This document shows, one piece after another, positions 1 to 8,848 of a stretch of 64,000 bases of DNA (position 1 is its first letter; the number at the start of each line of letters is the position of its first letter). A model generated the notes under the pieces. It did not search any database, was not told where the DNA came from, and was given only the letters and a program-made list of their open reading frames with translations. This DNA is from Candidatus Gracilibacteria bacterium CG17_big_fil_post_rev_8_21_14_2_50_48_13 (lineage in GTDB: Bacteria; Patescibacteriota; Gracilibacteria; 1-14-2-50-48-13). The DNA lies in contig PFFG01000009.1 in NCBI GenBank assembly GCA_002783265.1, positions 62,001 to 126,000 on the forward strand, in the 5' to 3' direction. The position numbers and the translations under genes are program-made.

Positions 1-897
1 CGTGCCGTGACGGCCAATGCGCGTTGGAAGAACACAGTCAAACATGTCCACACCGCGTGCCACCCCTTCCAGCAAATCTTCGGGCGTTCCAACGCCCATG
101 AGATATCGCGGCTTGTTCTTGGGAAGCACCGCATCCACCACCTCCATCATGGCATACATGTCTTCTTTGGACTCACCGACACTCAGACCACCGATGGCAT
201 TGCCCGGCATGTCCAGCGCCGCAATGTAAGCCGCCGACTCCCTGCGCATAGCGGCGTCCACACCTCCCTGCACAATGGGAAAAAGCGATTGTTCATAGTA
301 AAAATCACCCCATCGCTCACGACGCTGTTCCTGCATTTTGGGAAAATGCGCCACACAACGATCGACCCAGCGATGCGTCCGTTCCAGAGCCTCGCGAATA
401 TACGCCGGATCTGCATCCGCAGGGGCGCATTCGTCGAAGGCCATCATAATATCGCCGCCAATACTCCCTTCAATATCCATGACACCCTCCGGCGAAAAAA
501 AGTGCTTGGAACCATCCATATACGATCGAAACTCCACACCATCCTCCGTCATTTTCACCAGAGGGGCACCGTCGCCACGCATGCCCTTCCCGAGGGAGAA
601 CACCTGAAAGCCACCACTATCCGTGAGAATGGGTTTATTCCAGCCTTCAAAACGATGGATCCCGTGCGTGTGCTCGAACATCTCCGTGCCGGGGCGCAGG
701 TACAGATGATAGGTGTTCCCGAGAATAATTTCCGACCCCATGGCGAGGGCCGCTTCCCGATCGATGCCCTTGAGGGCACCCTTCGTGCCAACGGGCATAA
801 AGACCGGCGTATCAAAGGTGCCGTGGGCAGTCGTTACGGTACCGGTGCGCGCGGAGGAGTCGGGATCGCTGTGGTGGATGGTAAAAGAGAGGGGCAT
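1..897 (-). CDS. tgt: Queuine/preQ1 tRNA-ribosyltransferase (Tgt), 3' end cut by window edge
   Basis: Exchanges guanine-34 for a 7-deazaguanine base in tRNAs with GUN anticodons. The reverse strand reads through 299 codons from an ATG at 897 without a stop to base 1. It begins MPLSFTIHHSD and carries the family signatures TPVFMPVGTKGALKG near the N-terminus, LGNTYHLYLRPG, the catalytic-Asp block ILTDSGGFQVFSL, MAFDECAP, FPIVQGG, IGGLSVGE and RYLMGVGTPEDLLE, then the second Asp block MFDCVLPTR. The C-terminal Zn-binding region lies outside the window. It starts only 3 nt after the ruvC stop with no Shine-Dalgarno sequence, so it is probably translationally coupled to ruvC. Identification is secure; only completeness is unknown. 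Confidence 0.95.
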   Translation of the reverse strand, partial: MPLSFTIHHSDPDSSARTGTVTTAHGTFDTPVFMPVGTKGALKGIDREAALAMGSEIILGNTYHLYLRPGTEMFEHTHGIHRFEGWNKPILTDSGGFQVFSLGKGMRGDGAPLVKMTEDGVEFRSYMDGSKHFFSPEGVMDIEGSIGGDIMMAFDECAPADADPAYIREALERTHRWVDRCVAHFPKMQEQRRERWGDFYYEQSLFPIVQGGVDAAMRRESAAYIAALDMPGNAIGGLSVGESKEDMYAMMEVVDAVLPKNKPRYLMGVGTPEDLLEGVARGVDMFDCVLPTRIGRHGT

Positions 898-900
898 GGT

Positions 901-1386
901 CTATAAGTTCGAAGTTCGTAAAGAATGCATTAAACACAAAGCGATGGCAATGGCATCCGCCGCATCATCATGCTTCGAGGCAAACTGTAGCCCAAATTCA
1001 ATGCCAAGGATACTCTGCACCTGTTTTTTATCTGCGCGGCCATCACCAGTAATGCGGAGTTTTACCTGCATCGGATTAAACTCTGCAATAGGCATCCCCC
1101 GCCGTGCGCACTCTTCCACGATCACACCCCGCGCATGAGAAACGTGCATGGCCGTTGTGACGTTTTTGCCGAAAAACACTTCTTCTATACCAACGTGCTC
1201 TGGAGTGTATTTTTCCAGGAGCTCTACCAAATCGGCGCGAATCATAACTAGACGCTCACCAAGGCTAAGCCCTGCAGGCGTTTTGATAATGCCATACTGC
1301 TCTATGTGGGGTTTGCGCGATGCCTCTGTTCGCACAATAGCAAAACCGGTCGTCGCTAAACCTGGATCAATGCCGAGAAGGTACAT
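901..1386 (-). CDS. ruvC: Holliday junction resolvase RuvC
   Basis: Dimeric endonuclease that resolves four-way junctions together with RuvAB during recombinational repair. The 161-residue product has the usual family length. It opens MYLLGIDPGLATTGFA with catalytic Asp7, has the acidic pair Glu68/Glu69 in GIEEVFFGKN, and the C-terminal acidic cluster HDDAADAIAIA (Asp140/141/144). The ATG at 1386 lies just past the terminator of the preceding leftward gene, so ruvC either relies on read-through or has its own promoter in that short leader. tgt follows 3 nt downstream. Confidence 0.96.
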   Translation of the reverse strand: MYLLGIDPGLATTGFAIVRTEASRKPHIEQYGIIKTPAGLSLGERLVMIRADLVELLEKYTPEHVGIEEVFFGKNVTTAMHVSHARGVIVEECARRGMPIAEFNPMQVKLRITGDGRADKKQVQSILGIEFGLQFASKHDDAADAIAIALCLMHSLRTSNL

Positions 1387-1394
1387 AGAGAAAG

Positions 1395-1430
1395 AAAAAA
1401 CCTCGTGCTTTGGATATACACGAGGTTTTG
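1395..1430 (-). terminator. Rho-independent terminator of the 1447-3060 gene
   Basis: A 7-bp perfect stem (CCTCGTG at 1401-1407 with CACGAGG at 1419-1425, extended by two A-T pairs) and an 11-nt loop. On the minus strand it is followed by six T residues. It lies between the stop of the leftward gene (1447) and the ruvC start (1386). Confidence 0.8.
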
Positions 1431-1446
1431 TTTCCTAGCAAAGAAG

Positions 1447-3060
1447 TTATGCAGCGATTTTCAAGTCCTTGAGCTGTTTCAAAAGAGGACCTGCCTTCTC
1501 TAGTGCACCTTCTTGTTTAATCATTGCTTCAATGTTCCGTTTAATAACATCTGCTTTAGCATTATTACCCTTTACCAGGAGTTCTTGCATTTTCGCCATG
1601 CGGGCAGCTAACTCGTTTTGAAAAATCTTTTTACTGGTAAGGTCAACTCCTCTCGCCCCTACTTCAGCCGTTTTGGCTGTTACTTTTGATGCACCCTCGG
1701 CCGACTTACCTGCAATTTTCGTAAGGAGCTTTGGGGCAGCACCCATACTGACTTCCTCAATCGCAACTGCTGCTGGTTTTGAAGCTGCATTGAGCAAAGG
1801 AACTGCAGCCCTTCCCTCTAAGGCCAGCGCCTCTGCAGCAGGAGCGGCTGCAGGCGCCATGCCTGCACCGATAGCTCCAACCCCAAGGGAAATCCCATAG
1901 GCAAGCGCAACACTACGGATATCCTTTAGAAGCTTGTCCATAACATACCAGGACTCCTCAAAGTCTTTTTGTGCATCTGCACGTAATTCAGGCGCCCTAA
2001 CTTTGGCTGCATTGATGACGGCCTTCGCACCTTTTTGTTTGAATGCATAGAGCTTATCATTGATTTCTTTAGGTGTTAAAAAGGGTGAGGCCATATCCTT
2101 AATTAAACGTGTCAACTCTTTGGCCTCCTTTGGTTGAATACGGAGATCCTTCTGACGTGCAGACCATGAACGAAGGAGCTCCTTACTACGAGCTTCCGCA
2201 GCTTCTGCCTGCACTTCATAGTTCGAGACGACATTTCGGTACTCTTCTGTGCCTGGTTGCAAAATTGACCCATCTGCGCGCGTAATATCACCACTCGGTT
2301 TCACCTTAAACTCCTGATTATTCACTATAAATGTTGGAGTCGTTCCCTGGCGAAACTCATGAGACGCAGCATCCAGTTTTGGTGATAGCGCAGCAAGTTT
2401 TGTACCTCCAGTAATCCCTAACTCCGTCTTGCGCTCACCAGATAAACTTGCCAGTTCTTTGCTCGCCAGCTGCTGCACTTCCGATTCGGTGAGCTTCCCC
2501 TCGTTATGCAGTCGCGCTTTCGTTATCGCACGAGCCCTTGCTTCTTGAACGGCGTTTGCATCTACCGTCGCAAAGTCCGCTGCCGCTTTTGCACGATCCA
2601 GTGCTACATCTGTACGCCCCTTTGAAAGAGCATCTTTGACGTTTCCAAGGCGAACACGCGTTGCTTCATCCCGCTTATTTAAATTCCTCGCTAGTCGATC
2701 GTATTCTGCTTTGTTCATTCTCGCTTTCTCCAGATTACGCATTGCTGCCGCCTTGTCTTCTGGACTCTTTGCCTCTCGTTCCTTTTGAGTCCAGAAGTTT
2801 ACACTCGACTGGGTAGACTTTTGATATTTCTTTACGTCTTGCACCTGCTTGGATAGGTTCTTGGTTTCTTTCTGGACATAGGTCTTCACTGCATTGAGGT
2901 CTGCTTGCTTTTTTACAGCAGCAGGAGCAGCATTTTTCAACTCCTTAAGCTTTGTTTGCGTTTCTGCCTTTACCGCCTGTTTCGCTTCCGGTGCTTTTTT
3001 GGGCATCGGAGCTGGAGCTGGTTTAGGAATGTTGTTGTTTTTTTCTGCCATTTTTGTCAT
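1447..3060 (-). CDS. Large Ala/Lys-rich protein of unknown function
   Basis: I do not recognise the family. About 537 residues from the ATG at 3060; an in-frame ATG at 3051 (MAEKNNN) is an equally good start and neither has a clear ribosome-binding site. The N-terminal 60 residues are Pro/Ala/Lys-rich and probably disordered. Residues about 60-190 are highly charged and predicted helical or coiled coil (KYQKSTQSSV, MRNLEKARMNKAEYDRLARNL). A central segment contains a small beta-like patch (FIVNNQEFKVK). A hydrophobic Ala/Gly stretch follows near residue 385 (SVALAYGISLGVGAIGAGMA), which could be one membrane segment, then an Ala-rich tail. It is a single-gene unit with its own terminator and a perfect TATAAT upstream. 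Its composition resembles the partial gene at 63066-64000, but I see no convincing alignment. Confidence 0.75.
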   Translation of the reverse strand: MTKMAEKNNNIPKPAPAPMPKKAPEAKQAVKAETQTKLKELKNAAPAAVKKQADLNAVKTYVQKETKNLSKQVQDVKKYQKSTQSSVNFWTQKEREAKSPEDKAAAMRNLEKARMNKAEYDRLARNLNKRDEATRVRLGNVKDALSKGRTDVALDRAKAAADFATVDANAVQEARARAITKARLHNEGKLTESEVQQLASKELASLSGERKTELGITGGTKLAALSPKLDAASHEFRQGTTPTFIVNNQEFKVKPSGDITRADGSILQPGTEEYRNVVSNYEVQAEAAEARSKELLRSWSARQKDLRIQPKEAKELTRLIKDMASPFLTPKEINDKLYAFKQKGAKAVINAAKVRAPELRADAQKDFEESWYVMDKLLKDIRSVALAYGISLGVGAIGAGMAPAAAPAAEALALEGRAAVPLLNAASKPAAVAIEEVSMGAAPKLLTKIAGKSAEGASKVTAKTAEVGARGVDLTSKKIFQNELAARMAKMQELLVKGNNAKADVIKRNIEAMIKQEGALEKAGPLLKQLKDLKIAA

Positions 3061-3084
3061 CAAACAAAGTAAAACTATCATTTC

Positions 3085-3090
3085 ATTATA
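3085..3090 (-). promoter_or_regulatory. -10 box of the 1447-3060 gene
   Basis: A perfect TATAAT reads on the minus strand about 25 nt upstream of the start codon, preceded by TG. No good -35 box is visible at 16-18 nt. Confidence 0.4.
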
Positions 3091-3177
3091 CACGAATCAT
3101 GCGAAAACAGGGAAAATTCCTTTGGAAAAACCACAATTCCAGCTACTATACACCCGATTTCGCTCTAATTTTCCTCC

Positions 3178-5628
3178 ATGTACCTTTCTAAAAACTGGCT
3201 CTCCCGATACGTCACTATTCCTGCGGACTTCGACCTCTTTACAACCCTCTCGCTGCACACGGCAGAAGTGGAGGAGGCAAAGACCGTCGGTTCTTTCCCA
3301 CACATGGTTGTCGGGCATGTCGTCAAGCTTTCCGCGCACCCCAATGCTGATAAACTGCGGGTTGCTGAGGTTGATACAGGAAATGGAATCCGGACCATTG
3401 TCTGTGGAGCCGCAAATATTGCAGAAGGTCAAAAGGTACCGGTCGCCCTTCCAGGAGCGGTCATGCCGGCAGGTTTTACCATTACGGAGGCGGAGCTGCG
3501 TGGTGTCATGTCGAGTGGCATGATTTGCAGCAAAGATGAGCTTGGGCTCACGGACGGAAGACAACCCGGCATTTGGGAACTTCCCCAGGACACCAAAACA
3601 GGTATGCCCCTTGAAGAGTTTCTTGGAGGGAGCGATCTGGTGCTGGAAATTGAAAACAAGTCTATTACGAACCGCCCGGATCTCTTTGGGCACTATGGTA
3701 TTGCGCGGGAAATTGCCGTACTGACCAAACAGGATCTTGCACCCTACCTGCAAAAAGAAGCGCGCCTGGAAACGGATCACCTACCTGCGCTGGATATCAC
3801 CATCGAGAACCCCGACGCATGTAGCCGTTATGTTGCGATTGTGCTGGAAAACATTGCACCCAAAGCGTCCCCTGCGTGGCTTGTGCAGAGCCTCGCCCGT
3901 GCTGGCATCAAGAGTCATAACAGCATTGTGGATGTCACAAATTACGTGATGATGGATCTCGGGCAACCCATGCACGCCTTCGATTACGACCGCATTGACG
4001 GAAATAGCATTTCTGTAGGCTACATGGAGCACGAGGAGATGCCTATGACAACGCTCGACGACATTGAACGTCATGTGCCTAAGCAGGTATTGCTGATTAA
4101 GAACAAGGAAAAGCCCCTTGCTCTTGCGGGTATTATGGGGCTTGCCCATAGCGCAATTTCCGACAAAACCACGAGCATTCTTCTGGAATCCGCAACCTTC
4201 AATAAAAGTGTTATTCGCAAAGGCGAAGGTCTCGTGAACCTGCGAACGGACGCGTCTATTCGTTTCGAGAAAAATCTAGCGCCAGAGCACGCTCTGTTAG
4301 GTATGTACAAGGCGCTGGAGCTGCTTATGGAGATTCATCCGGAAGCAACTTTGGCTTCCCGTCTTATGGATGTACAAAGTCAGGACCAGCGCGAAGTTAT
4401 CATCCACACCTCCTGGGAGTTTTTACTACGTCGCGTTGGTGATGCAAACCTGACAAAAGCTATAGCGGCGGATCTTCTGGATCGCCTTGGCTTTGTTTGT
4501 ACAGAAGAGGGGGAAACCCTGCACGTAACGGTGCCCTTCTGGAGAGCAACGGGCGATTGCTCCATTCCTGAAGATCTTGTAGAGGAACTCTGCCGCATCT
4601 ATGGCTATAACAAACTGGTGAGCACTGTTCCAAATATGCCTCTGCGCTCTGCACCGGAGCTCAAACTGCGTCGCTTTGCACGTGATTTGAAAGAGGCGCT
4701 TTCCGGTCGTCACCATCTTATGGAAGTGAACAACTATGCCTTCTATGCAGAGCAGGCCCATGCGGATTTTCTTTTGAAGGAAGGTATCCACAGCGATCCC
4801 ATCCGTGTTCTCAATCCCCTTTCGGCAGAGGCAGGGATCATGCGTACATCAACTATTCCTCTCCTTGGACGTGGTGTAGCAAAATTTGGCCGCGAGTATG
4901 CGACGTTAGGCGTGTTTGAAATCGAAAAAATCTACTGGAAAGAAAATGGCCGTGTTTATGACGATGCGGCAATGCATGATTTCGAAGATCTCTATGCAGG
5001 ACTTTTTCTGCTGGGGAGCAAAGAAGCAGCGGGAACGTATAAAGAACAGTGGGAGCAGCACGCGTTTTATCATGCAAAAGCCATTGTGGAGGATGTTATC
5101 CATGCAGGGACACTCGAAGGGCTCACGCTGGAAATACCTTCCACCGACGATTGTGCGCGGTATCCCTGGGCACATCCAAAGGAAGCGCTTGCGATTCGTT
5201 TAAAGAAGAAAACCATTGGACTTGTGGGCGGTCTCCATCCCGCGATTCTTGCTAAGCTCGATCTTGCGGGACGTACTGCCGCCGCAGCGGAATGGTCTGT
5301 CTCCGGCCTCATGGAAGCCGAGAAGGAGCAGGTGCTCGAGCCCATCTCCGATTTCCCTGTTGTAACGCGTGATATTTCTTTTGTGATTGAAAAAACCGCC
5401 CATGTAGATGCAGTCATAACGCTGTGCCGTGAGTTTGACCCCTTGATTACCCAGGTGTCCATGCGCGACATCTTTGAAGGAGAAAATCTTCCCAATCAAA
5501 AAAGCGTTACCCTTATGCTGGAACTTGCTCATCCAGAGCGAACCCTCACGGATAATGAAATTTCTCCGGTCATGGACGCCCTCATCGAAAAAGCCGCGAC
5601 CATCGGAGCAACAGTGCGACTTGCTTAA
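3178..5628 (+). CDS. pheT: Phenylalanine-tRNA ligase beta subunit (PheT)
   Basis: Large subunit of the alpha2-beta2 enzyme that charges tRNA-Phe. The 816 residues match the usual full-length bacterial architecture: N-terminal B1, an EMAP/tRNA-binding OB domain at about 40-150 (VVGHVVKLSAHPNADKLRV), the B3/B4 editing domain at about 200-400 (SHNSIVDVTNYVMMDLGQPMHAFD), B5, the class-II-like core, and a C-terminal anticodon-recognition FDX domain at about 720-816 (FPVVTRDISFVI). The ATG at 3178 has only a weak CCTCC upstream. The partner pheS is not adjacent but about 45 kb away at 49699-50733. The gene ends in a strong terminator. Confidence 0.97.
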   Translation: MYLSKNWLSRYVTIPADFDLFTTLSLHTAEVEEAKTVGSFPHMVVGHVVKLSAHPNADKLRVAEVDTGNGIRTIVCGAANIAEGQKVPVALPGAVMPAGFTITEAELRGVMSSGMICSKDELGLTDGRQPGIWELPQDTKTGMPLEEFLGGSDLVLEIENKSITNRPDLFGHYGIAREIAVLTKQDLAPYLQKEARLETDHLPALDITIENPDACSRYVAIVLENIAPKASPAWLVQSLARAGIKSHNSIVDVTNYVMMDLGQPMHAFDYDRIDGNSISVGYMEHEEMPMTTLDDIERHVPKQVLLIKNKEKPLALAGIMGLAHSAISDKTTSILLESATFNKSVIRKGEGLVNLRTDASIRFEKNLAPEHALLGMYKALELLMEIHPEATLASRLMDVQSQDQREVIIHTSWEFLLRRVGDANLTKAIAADLLDRLGFVCTEEGETLHVTVPFWRATGDCSIPEDLVEELCRIYGYNKLVSTVPNMPLRSAPELKLRRFARDLKEALSGRHHLMEVNNYAFYAEQAHADFLLKEGIHSDPIRVLNPLSAEAGIMRTSTIPLLGRGVAKFGREYATLGVFEIEKIYWKENGRVYDDAAMHDFEDLYAGLFLLGSKEAAGTYKEQWEQHAFYHAKAIVEDVIHAGTLEGLTLEIPSTDDCARYPWAHPKEALAIRLKKKTIGLVGGLHPAILAKLDLAGRTAAAAEWSVSGLMEAEKEQVLEPISDFPVVTRDISFVIEKTAHVDAVITLCREFDPLITQVSMRDIFEGENLPNQKSVTLMLELAHPERTLTDNEISPVMDALIEKAATIGATVRLA

Positions 5629-5648
5629 GTACGCAGCAGGCAGAAAGG

Positions 5649-5679
5649 CGCGAGGCACCTACTGGTCCTCGCGTTTTTT
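5649..5679 (+). terminator. Rho-independent terminator of pheT
   Basis: Stem CGCGAGG (5649-5655) with CCTCGCG (5667-5673), extended by an inner ACC/GGT helix around a TACT loop, then six T residues. It overlaps the 3' end of the convergent phosphatase gene, whose stop is at 5659. Confidence 0.85.
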
Positions 5680-7254
5680 AATGACCATCAAACTCACATC
5701 GTCTGCCTGAGGTACACCTTCCATAAATCGATAGACGTCTTCAAGGATACCATCGTAAATTTCCTTGGATTTCATTTTCCCCGCATGTTTTTCGATACTT
5801 TCCACCAGTCGATCAATGGTATACATTTTTCTCTCACTGTTCCATGCTTCTGGAATACCGTCGGTGTAGAGCACTAACACGTCGTTGTCATCGAGCGTGA
5901 TGGTTTCTTCCTTCAATATTTTCTGCACCTTATCCACCATACCAAGCGCGATACCTTCTTTTTTGAGCATACGACTTTGTTTGGTGCGCGTATTGTAGAC
6001 AAAGGTCGGTTCGTGTCCACATGGTGCATAGGTTAGTGTCTTCTTCTTTGTATCCAGAATTCCGATAAACAGCGTAATAAACATGTCAGGACGGGTTTTT
6101 GCACGCATAACACGATTGAGCGTTAAGGTGAGTTCTTCAATATTAATATCCCGTTCCTCTGTCGCCATAGAGTATATGAGTGAGTTTGCGATGGCTGTCA
6201 CGAGACCTGCTGATACTCCATGCCCCGTCACGTCTCCGATGTAAAACAAAAGTCGTTCATCATCCAGGGGAATAAAGTCGTAACAGTCACCTCCGACTGC
6301 ATCTGCGGCAATAACGCCAGCCTGAATGTCCAGGTTCCCCAAGGTCGGCATTTTCTTCGGCAGAAATTCATCTTGGATCTTACTCGCAAGCTCGATTTCC
6401 TTTGCAAGTCGCTCCTTTTGTACCAGCTGATCTGTGGCTGCTTTAAGCTCCAGTGACATTTTGTTAAAAGACTTTGAAAGCTGCCCCACCTCATCACGTG
6501 TCGAGATATTGACCACTTGGCCAAAGCGACCTCGGGAAATATTCACGGCACTTGCAGTGAGCTTTTTCAGCGGTCGGACAATACCCGTCGTAAAGATAAA
6601 GGTGACTAAAATACCCAGGACAATGTAGACAATCGACACCATGAGTGCATTCATGGTGACGTCCATCGTGCGCTGCGCTAGAGTTGCGTAGGAGATGGCA
6701 TAAATGAGAGCGTAGGAGGCACCGTCAACTTTCATGGGGTAGACAACGGTTTTCATTTCCGCGTCCTCACCAAAGTTTTCGAGGGTCTTCCCTGCCTGAT
6801 CCACGAAATTTAATCGACCCCCCTCCGTTTGTTTCACAAAAGCAATTTCACCGTGCATGTTTTCCACAGAAGGATCATTCGCCTGAATGCGCGCCAATTG
6901 AGGAGCATCGGCAATCTTTCTACCCTCCTTCGGCGTATTTTCACTCTTGTCTTCTTCCAAATTATAGCGAACGTCTCCCTCATAGCCCACGACTTGCACA
7001 TTGGTTATGTCTGCATTGAGATCTAGAAAAGATCGGAGCTGGCCAGGAAGTTTTACAAAGGATTTTGTTTTTTCCGTTTCCTGGTAGGTATCCAAAATAT
7101 CCGTGGAGATCAACTGCGCAAACCGAAGGGACCCCCTGAGGATGTCCCCACGAAGCTCTGTGCTACTCTGCATAAGCACAAGCAGTGTATTGGTACCAAT
7201 AACGGCAATAATCAGGAAACTGACCAGCAGGGTAAATTTGGTGCGAAGAGACAT
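5659..7254 (-). CDS. Membrane receptor-type PP2C (SpoIIE/RsbU family) serine phosphatase with HAMP
   Basis: A 531-residue predicted sensor phosphatase. A first membrane segment (about 8-28, FTLLVSFLIIAVIGTNTLLV) is followed by a roughly 165-residue external domain, a second membrane segment near 200-222 (MVSIVYIVLGILVTFIFTTG) and a HAMP linker (IVRPLKKLTASAVNISRG, then DEVGQLSKSFNKM). A short coiled coil leads to a SpoIIE-type PP2C domain with metal-binding motifs VGGDCYDF, IGDVTGHGVSAGL, LYTDGIPEAWN and DDVSLMVI. Family members dephosphorylate anti-anti-sigma proteins or similar targets; no such partner is visible here. The start codon lies 1 nt after the stop of the binding-protein gene upstream, so the two are almost certainly co-translated. 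The external domain may read that protein; this is inference. Confidence 0.9.
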   Translation of the reverse strand: MSLRTKFTLLVSFLIIAVIGTNTLLVLMQSSTELRGDILRGSLRFAQLISTDILDTYQETEKTKSFVKLPGQLRSFLDLNADITNVQVVGYEGDVRYNLEEDKSENTPKEGRKIADAPQLARIQANDPSVENMHGEIAFVKQTEGGRLNFVDQAGKTLENFGEDAEMKTVVYPMKVDGASYALIYAISYATLAQRTMDVTMNALMVSIVYIVLGILVTFIFTTGIVRPLKKLTASAVNISRGRFGQVVNISTRDEVGQLSKSFNKMSLELKAATDQLVQKERLAKEIELASKIQDEFLPKKMPTLGNLDIQAGVIAADAVGGDCYDFIPLDDERLLFYIGDVTGHGVSAGLVTAIANSLIYSMATEERDINIEELTLTLNRVMRAKTRPDMFITLFIGILDTKKKTLTYAPCGHEPTFVYNTRTKQSRMLKKEGIALGMVDKVQKILKEETITLDDNDVLVLYTDGIPEAWNSERKMYTIDRLVESIEKHAGKMKSKEIYDGILEDVYRFMEGVPQADDVSLMVIKKREDQ

Positions 7255-7255
7255 G

Positions 7256-8779
7256 TTACTTGGTCGTTAAGGCAGGAAAATAGATTACGCCATCCAGGCG
7301 GGGTTCAAACTGCAGCCCTTTTTTGAAGGCATAGAGACGTTTACTTTCAAAGAGAGGAACACCTAAGGCGCCCTCCAGGACATTTTTCTGCACCTGTTTC
7401 AGAAGACTCACACGCTTTGTTTCGTCGAGTTCACGTTCTGCCTGTTCGATGAGTGCATCGACGGTCGCATTGGAATAACTGGCTGCATTGTATTCACCAT
7501 ATTGCCCTTTTTTAGAGTGAATGACGGACTTAAAAAAGGTCATAGAGTCGCCCATATCAAACTTCCAGCCAAGAATGTAGGCCTGCATGGAGTTGTTTTT
7601 GATACGGCTCAGAAACTCTTCTTCCGAAGATACTTCATCAATTTCCACGTCAATACCCACACCCTTGAGATGGACTTTAATATACTCCGCAAGAATCTTC
7701 ATTGGGCGAAGAACGCTGACGGTTATACTCATTTTTCGCTTATCCACGTATTTGATGGATTCTTCTGGGTTGTAGATTTTCTCTGGAAGATCCGCGTCAA
7801 AGCCCGTTACACCAGAGGAAATAAACTGATTCGTTGGCGTTGCATAACCCTCCGCAAAGGAGGCAATTTCTCTATTATTAATAGCCTTGGAAATAGCTTC
7901 ACGCATAGGGCGATCAGGTATGCCTTTCGTGCCTACATTCATGATAAGAAACATGGTTTCTAAGCTTGGAACAGGACGGACTTCCAAAAACCCCGCATCG
8001 GAGAGTGATGCCATTTGTTCTGTCGCCGTGGGTACATTGGCGAGCAAGTCTATCTGCCCTTTAGTCAAAAGGTCGATGCGATCAAACTTATCTGCTACAC
8101 CCAGTACCTCTACTTCTTTATACTGCGGCTTCACACCGTGGTATCCTTCGAAACGTGTAAAGGTAAGGCGGTCTTTTGTGCGTGCGGTCAGCATGTAGGG
8201 ACCCGTTCCAATATAGGGGCTTGGGGCCTCAGGATTGGGATTGACTTTCGTAATGGGGACTGCCGCTACTTTGAGGGGGAGCAGTGGGTCCGCAATGTCC
8301 GTTTGTATGCGGAGAACCATGGGCTCCGGTGAGGAAACCTTCGAAATATTTTCGAGGGTGAGCACAAGTTCAGGATCCCCCTCCTTTTTCGAGCGCTCAA
8401 AGGATTGCACCACATCTTCCGCCGTCAGTATGGAGCCATCGTGAAAACGCACATCAGGTTTGAGTTTCATTTCCCACTCCGTTGGAGAAATATTTCCATA
8501 GGACAAAGCAAGTTGGCGCTCTGGGCGCATCAATGTGTCGGTGAAGGTGAGCCCCTCAAATACATTCACAGCGATGGCGCGCTGCCCTGCTTGTGAACTG
8601 TAGGGGTTCACCGCCGCAGGCACGCTATCAAAGGCGATATGGAGAGAACTTTTCGAAACTTGCTGCGCGGAAATAAACGGATTAATGCCCGTAAAATACA
8701 TATAGGCAGATAGGCCGGAGGCAAGCAGCAAGAAGGCAATAAGTGCCCCAAGGAGATACGTCGATTGTTTGACCGCCAT
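7256..8779 (-). CDS. Membrane-anchored oligopeptide-type ABC substrate-binding protein (SBP family 5)
   Basis: About 507 residues from the ATG at 8779. One N-terminal membrane anchor (about 7-27, LLGALIAFLLLASGLSAYMY) lacks a lipobox cysteine. The rest is a DppA/OppA-type family 5 binding protein: INPFISAQQ and NPYSSQAG near the start, FEGLTFTD, the conserved WEMKLKPDVRFHDGSILTAEDVVQSFERSK block, IGTGPYML, and REAISKAINNREI. No ABC permease or ATPase gene is in the window, so it is an orphan. It forms a two-gene unit with the downstream receptor phosphatase (1-nt gap), so a sensing role is as plausible as peptide uptake. A TACAAT-like -10 lies upstream at 8804-8809 on the minus strand. Confidence 0.9.
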   Translation of the reverse strand: MAVKQSTYLLGALIAFLLLASGLSAYMYFTGINPFISAQQVSKSSLHIAFDSVPAAVNPYSSQAGQRAIAVNVFEGLTFTDTLMRPERQLALSYGNISPTEWEMKLKPDVRFHDGSILTAEDVVQSFERSKKEGDPELVLTLENISKVSSPEPMVLRIQTDIADPLLPLKVAAVPITKVNPNPEAPSPYIGTGPYMLTARTKDRLTFTRFEGYHGVKPQYKEVEVLGVADKFDRIDLLTKGQIDLLANVPTATEQMASLSDAGFLEVRPVPSLETMFLIMNVGTKGIPDRPMREAISKAINNREIASFAEGYATPTNQFISSGVTGFDADLPEKIYNPEESIKYVDKRKMSITVSVLRPMKILAEYIKVHLKGVGIDVEIDEVSSEEEFLSRIKNNSMQAYILGWKFDMGDSMTFFKSVIHSKKGQYGEYNAASYSNATVDALIEQAERELDETKRVSLLKQVQKNVLEGALGVPLFESKRLYAFKKGLQFEPRLDGVIYFPALTTK

Positions 8780-8848
8780 TGCGTTGAGTAAAGATATCGT
8801 TACATTGTACACGATAGGAGCGATTTTTTCGAATCTTTTTCAGGAACT

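Noticed and set aside
7-906. Plus-strand open frame of 299 codons over the first 900 nt
   Set aside because: It is the shadow of tgt on the minus strand, which has unmistakable Tgt motifs; the plus-strand product is His/Arg-rich with no family signature.
3097-3780. Minus-strand open frame over the 5' part of pheT
   Set aside because: It lies opposite a clear PheT sequence and has no recognisable domain.
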